Below, one piece after another: positions 60,001-64,000 of a stretch of DNA of 64,000 nt. Location: positions 20,375,406 through 20,439,405 of the forward strand of contig CM055908.1 in assembly GCA_029582155.1 (NCBI GenBank), read 5' to 3'. A program made the position numbers and the translations under genes. The first letter of the stretch is position 1; every line of letters starts with the position of its first letter. A model generated the notes under the pieces. The model did no database searches and was not told where the DNA came from. It saw only the letters and a list, made by a program, of their open reading frames with translations. The DNA comes from Panopea generosa (taxonomy: Eukaryota > Mollusca > Bivalvia > Adapedonta > Hiatellidae).

Positions 60001-60609
60001 TGCATGCTGCTCCGGTAGCGGTGTCCTTTAATGCTACGGCTTCTGTAGGCTATATACTTTTTCGTTATTTGTGAAACAAAGTAAACTGTCGTGTATGGCG
60101 ACTTTATCAATATTTCTTGTTTCAAATCCTAACTTTGAGAATTCTCTTATCTAGGTTCTGATTAAGTAGGTAACTCTATTTAAGAGGTACTGAATATAAA
60201 ACTATTGAATATGCTTCTTTCGTCTTCATATCGAAGACGCACGTTCAGCAGACGAGAACACGAGCACTGTCTAATTCGTGATATCCCAGTTGTATATTGT
60301 ATTGGACAGAAAATAATCATTATATTGTTGAGACTTGAGACGTAGTTCATTATACGACAACCTTTTTGAACTAATGTTCACTGTAACAAAATAATCAATT
60401 TGATATTTATTTATTTTTAAGCAAAAAACAAGCGAACACAGCTAAGTGCTACAATTGGGATTTCAACGTCACTTTAGTGTAAACAACTATTTTCATTCTT
60501 GGTATATAAAGAAATACATATACAAATATACATGTTTTATTATAATTTTATAGAAATTGAAAAATATATATATCAATATTTCAGTTATCTCCCTTTATGA
60601 AATAAAATA
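60001..60609. other. Unique-looking sequence with no gene seen
   Basis: Contains slightly G+C-richer patches (60,010-60,050 and 60,230-60,270) but no supported frame, tRNA-like pair of boxes or repeat. Confidence 0.45.
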
Positions 60610-60792
60610 CGTATGATTTCACTGTATCTTCATGATCCAACGGGTTTCTAAATATGTCTTTTATAAAGCATGTGAGTAGTCACGAATCCTTAACTGGAGT
60701 CAACCGATAGAAAGCTATCAGTTCATGTATGTAAACTGTCTGTTCAGTCCAGATGTGTTGCATGTTAAACTATAGTATGTAAGACATGGTTG
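60610..60792. repeat. Dispersed repeat R2a, copy 2
   Basis: Second copy of the family at 52,421-52,604, sharing ATCCTTAACTGGAGTC, TATCAGTTCATGTATGTAAA and CAGATGTGTTGCATGT. R2b, a (TG)n run and satellite-like monomers follow it on the right. Confidence 0.85.
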
Positions 60793-60872
60793 ACACCAAA
60801 TGTATTTAGTTTGGCTGGCAAATGTCTTGATTTTATGTCTATGGTTTGCAATGTTATTAGTTGCGCTCGCGG

Positions 60873-60900
60873 TAGTCTGGTCTGTACATTTATGTCTGGT
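60873..60900. repeat. Short repeat R2b, copy 2
   Basis: Identical over 28 bp to 52,276-52,303. It lies to the right of R2a here and immediately left of a (GT)n microsatellite. Confidence 0.8.
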
Positions 60901-60914
60901 AATTCATTTATGTC

Positions 60915-60915
<1 letters not shown>

Positions 60916-60956
<41 letters not shown>
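60916..60956. repeat. (GT)n microsatellite
   Basis: About 20 uninterrupted GT dinucleotides, with a second short GTGTGTATGTGTGTGTGTAG run at 60,987-61,008. On the minus strand it produces a His-Thr stretch inside a 129-codon frame that I do not accept as a gene. Confidence 0.97.
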
Positions 60957-60960
<4 letters not shown>

Positions 60961-61006
60961 CTATAACAAAACATGTTTATATATATGTGTGTGTATGTGT
61001 GTGTGT

Positions 61007-61095
61007 AGGAGACATAACATTCAAAGTACACAACCACAACAAAAATATAAACATGTTTAATAAATGACACACAGCAGGGGTCAGCGTCTAAGAAC
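61007..61095 (+). repeat. Isolated 37-mer-like and 55-mer-like sequences
   Basis: AGGAGACATAACATTCAAAG and TACACAACCACAAC (61,007-61,040) align with the 37-bp satellite monomer AGGAGACGTAGTATTCAAAG, GACACAACTACCACAAC with only a few differences. ATAAACATGTTTAATAAATG and CAGCAGGGGTCAGCG follow, resembling the 55-bp variant ATACACATTTAATAAGTGAG, AACAGGGGTCAAA. This is the clearest of three such loci, about 38 kb from the 37-bp array. Confidence 0.45.
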
Positions 61096-62203
61096 GGTGG
61101 CAGCTGCTGGGAACTTTGGTTTAAGTATATTTCACTCAAAGTCGCTCTTCTCACATCGTATAATGCAACAAGTGATGTAAATCGCAGATGTACTCAATCA
61201 CCTTGCAGAAATAAAAATGTTTTATAAAAATATAATTTGTACATAGATATTCTTTAAATATTTATATAAAATCATGTTATGTTATTTTGATTTGATAAGT
61301 TTCATTGTTTGCATTGTTACAATAATTGGTTATTTGAAAAGCATAATTCTGTATTCATTTGATACCATATTATATTTCATCGTCTATGATTGTTTTTATT
61401 CGATGCGGAAGCCAATGACCTAGTCAGCTAAGACTTTAATTTAAATCTGGCAGTTGCTTAATAAAGTAGTGACTTTAATTTAAAAAATGTGTATGTATCA
61501 ATGTAATTCTTAAAAAGGTCAATACGTCCTTTATTCGTCAAATTAATAATTGAAAAGAAAATTGTTGAAACTGACAATAATTAATAAATATATCCTATGG
61601 CCCACTGGTAAATAAAATATAAAGGATAACACCGTTTTATTTAAAGGGCTTAGTCTCAATGTGACAAGCTTATAGTTTTATACAGCTCTCCTATACAAAT
61701 GGTTTTGTCAAAAGGCATCGCCCTAGAGTTACTTTGACGAAATGATTAAACTAATCAGAAATAATCACAGGCCGAATGAAGAAAGCAATGTGAGTGTCTG
61801 CTTTAAAATAACTTGTATTTATAAAATAAGTGTTTATAAAGACCGTTAATTTGAAAATTAAGCTGGTAAATTCAATCATACCTAGTTTCCAAACGAAATC
61901 CCGAAACTTATTTATTTATCAAACTTTCTCATTTTATCGAACAAACGGACGTCACTGCGTATATTAGCTTCGTTATCTACAACAACACTTCAAGGTCTGA
62001 TACATCGCAAATACATAATTATATAAACAGAAGAAACACAAATATTAAATAAAAAGATCGGAAAAGAGATTCGTTTAAACGATAACGTATTAATAATTAT
62101 CAATTAACATTTTATCTTTATGAAACGAGTCGTACAGTTGATGATGCTGCTTCACAAGGTATGCTGATATTGGCAGTTGTAAGTATCGTAGGAGAAAGTG
62201 AGA
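61096..62203. other. AT-rich sequence with no gene seen
   Basis: No supported gene or element. A few short inverted or repeated bits occur but none is convincing. Confidence 0.5.
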
Positions 62204-62315
62204 AAGAAAAACGGTATAAAAGTACAAACAATAAGAAAAACGGTATAAAAGTACAAACTATTAGAAAACGGTATAAAAGTGCAAACTATACGAAAACGGT
62301 ATAAAAGTACAATAA
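62204..62315. repeat. 27-29 bp minisatellite, 4 copies
   Basis: Four units of GAAAACGGTATAAAAGTACA plus a 7-9 base linker. Each unit has TATAAAAG, the sequence of a TATA box, but this follows from the repeat and no transcript start is indicated. Confidence 0.9.
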
Positions 62316-62356
62316 ATACAATCAATGTAAAACTATCTGTAAACATAAGTGAAAAA

Positions 62357-62440
62357 AGGGCGATAGTGCAATAGATAGAGTGTTGGTCTCTCACTCTAGC
62401 TGTTACTACGCAGGAAATGTACCCGAGAGTGGTTCATTTA
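62357..62440 (+). repeat. tRNA-like segment (weak)
   Basis: AGGGCGATAGTGCAATAGAT followed by AGAGTGTTGGTCTCTCACTC resembles a tRNA 5' half and anticodon arm (stem GAGTG/CACTC). A T-arm with a usable B box is not present, so it may be a SINE relic or a chance match. Confidence 0.25.
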
Positions 62441-64000
62441 AAATTTTGAGCTGACTTCGCAACCGAGATAGAATCAATTAGTATAAAAAATAAAATTAGT
62501 AAATGTCTTTGTTTTATTTATGTGTTATTTTCTTCCATATATGACTTTTGTTTGCAAATAGATAGCAGTTTAATTTAAACGTGGGAGTTATTCAAGAACG
62601 AAACATGGTGCCAAATCTTATTCTAAATATATCATCACTCAAGATATAATTTACTTAAAGGTCATCACAATCAAGGATCGGAGAAGACGGAATATAATCA
62701 AATGTGGTTATTTCGACACTGAGATGCCAATAACCCCAGAAGCAAATACAAAAGTACAAAAATAAATTGGACAGTAAATTATAAAGGATACTGAAAGCGC
62801 TAACACTAGCATGAAAAACTACACCAACTGAGGAGCTGTTCAAGTAATAAGAATGCGATGTATGTGGATATGTTTTGGTATTGAAGAGAAGAGGCGAAAA
62901 CAAAACAATCGGATTCAATCTTAAGTGTGAACGCTGAGCAGAGTAAAGTAGTTTGCAGCCATCGCTCATTCAGTTTACTTCAGGCATCTCATTTGGAAAA
63001 CCAAAGAGCTGATAAATGTTATCGCAGCAAAATGTGTATTTTGGAAAATAAAATAACATCTAAAGCAGAAAAAAGGACTATAGACACATTTGAGGTAAAT
63101 GATATGTTGTGAATTCTAAATATAATGCGTACGTGTTTTTAATACATGAAGAAAAACTAGTTATTGAAAAAAAAAATATGTGTTACGGAATGTTTACTAC
63201 TATGAACGTTTGATTTCATTAAAAAATGACAAGCGGGTATTTATTTAGAAATTTATGTAATTGAGGAAATGAAATTGAAACACAATATCTCTTTGATAAC
63301 ATCTGTATTTAATGACCTACCAACTTCGTCTCGTTTGATAAACCTGTTTAAGAAACAAGTTGTTATTGCTGCAAATCATTAATTGTAGTTTTTATACGTC
63401 TAAAGCAAAACTACAATCGATACATGCCTTATATTTATAAAATACTTAATCACTTAAAAGTCTTATAGGAGTAGTAACAGGTAACTCCTGTCTGATGCAA
63501 GATTTTATCTAATGTAATTGATTTGGTATACCCTGAGTATAACTTATATTTTATTAGATCGTAAACAAATTTAAAATCTGTCAGTAATTATCATTTTCAA
63601 TTAAATTTAATAAAGACATGATCTTTCGTTTTTACGTGTTCATCATATATAATACTGAGATAATAAAATGCTGTTAAAAGATAGGCAATGTTACCTTTTG
63701 CGTTATTTTTTTAAAAGAAAACATATGTTATAGTGTATGTAAACATAGATATGTATACGCTTGTTTGGATTGAAATCTATTACACAGGCAATATAAATTT
63801 ATGCAACAAATCTGGTAGGTATCAGCTTACCGTTTCGCTAATGCGATATTTCAGCAAGTGTTTAATAAGCTTGATTGTAATGTGAGTTGGTACTTGTTAC
63901 ATAGTCTTGATGAAAGAAGTCATTAGTATCTCAACTTTGTAGAAGTTTAATTGTCTAATTAGTGACTCTTTTCCCTTTTCGTTCGCAATGATGAATCGTC
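62441..64000. other. AT-rich sequence to the window end
   Basis: No supported gene. A 104-codon minus-strand frame (62,655-62,969) and a 61-codon plus-strand frame (62,927-63,112) have no recognised motif. Nothing repeat-like is seen. Confidence 0.45.

Noticed and set aside
60765-61154. 129-codon minus-strand frame
   Set aside because: Its centre is a (GT)n microsatellite read as His-Thr, and its ends cover repeats R2a/R2b and satellite-like monomers.
62204-62315. Four TATA-box-like TATAAAAG sequences
   Set aside because: They are part of a 27-29 bp tandem repeat and have no downstream gene or start-site signal.

Overview
This looks like a gene-poor, A+T-rich stretch of an animal nuclear genome, most likely a mollusc and probably a bivalve. 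The main clue is a tRNA-derived SINE at 51,704-51,964 (minus strand). Its body matches, from memory, the Nin-DC/RUDI-type SINEs of bivalves, and it has an 8-bp target-site duplication. A second SINE at 46,312-46,570 resembles the molluscan MetaSINE-like group. I found no convincing protein-coding gene, no intact cellular tRNA or rRNA gene, and nothing bacterial. Almost every long open frame comes from a tandem repeat that happens to lack stops, or from a run of N.

The window is dominated by tandem repeats, about 24 kb of the 64 kb. From left to right: a 27-bp minisatellite (2,717-4,662, ~72 copies); an 18-bp repeat (5,681-6,410); a gap of exactly 500 N (6,698-7,197); a huge 55-bp satellite (7,198-17,578, ~189 copies); directly abutting it, a 51-bp satellite (17,604-20,253, ~52 copies) with an almost exact 1,121-bp internal duplication; and a 37-bp satellite (20,904-23,425, ~68 copies). 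Further right are a 32-bp array (40,929-41,907) beside a strong G-quadruplex motif, an 11-bp array (43,345-44,990), a 63-bp triplicate (46,866-47,055), a 21-bp array (50,087-50,288), an 87-bp array (56,257-57,192) abutting a SINE, a 59-bp array (57,945-59,457) and an AT-rich 10-11 bp array (59,515-60,000).

The stretch from 23.4 to 40.8 kb and much of 45-56 kb and 60-64 kb is AT-rich intergenic or intronic sequence carrying old interspersed repeats. These include a MITE-like family with two copies in opposite orientation (24,850-25,218 and 34,099-34,531), a 1.7-kb element with perfect 16-bp terminal inverted repeats and a subterminal stem-loop (31,767-33,460), a related shorter element (33,713-34,037), and two dispersed repeat families (29,321-29,640 with 47,836-48,115; 52,421-52,604 with 60,610-60,792). 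Two compact hairpins (30,671-30,747 and 53,711-53,789) have pre-miRNA-like size.

The most interesting hypothesis is that the 37-bp and 55-bp satellites came from one interspersed element. Isolated monomer-like sequences of both, in the same order, appear at about 1.42-1.56 kb, 47.70-47.82 kb and 61.01-61.10 kb. This would fit the known link in bivalves between tandem-repeat-bearing non-autonomous elements (the pearl and MITE/Helitron-like groups) and satellite DNA. It rests on reading by eye and needs an alignment search. All copy numbers are array length divided by period; none was computed by software.
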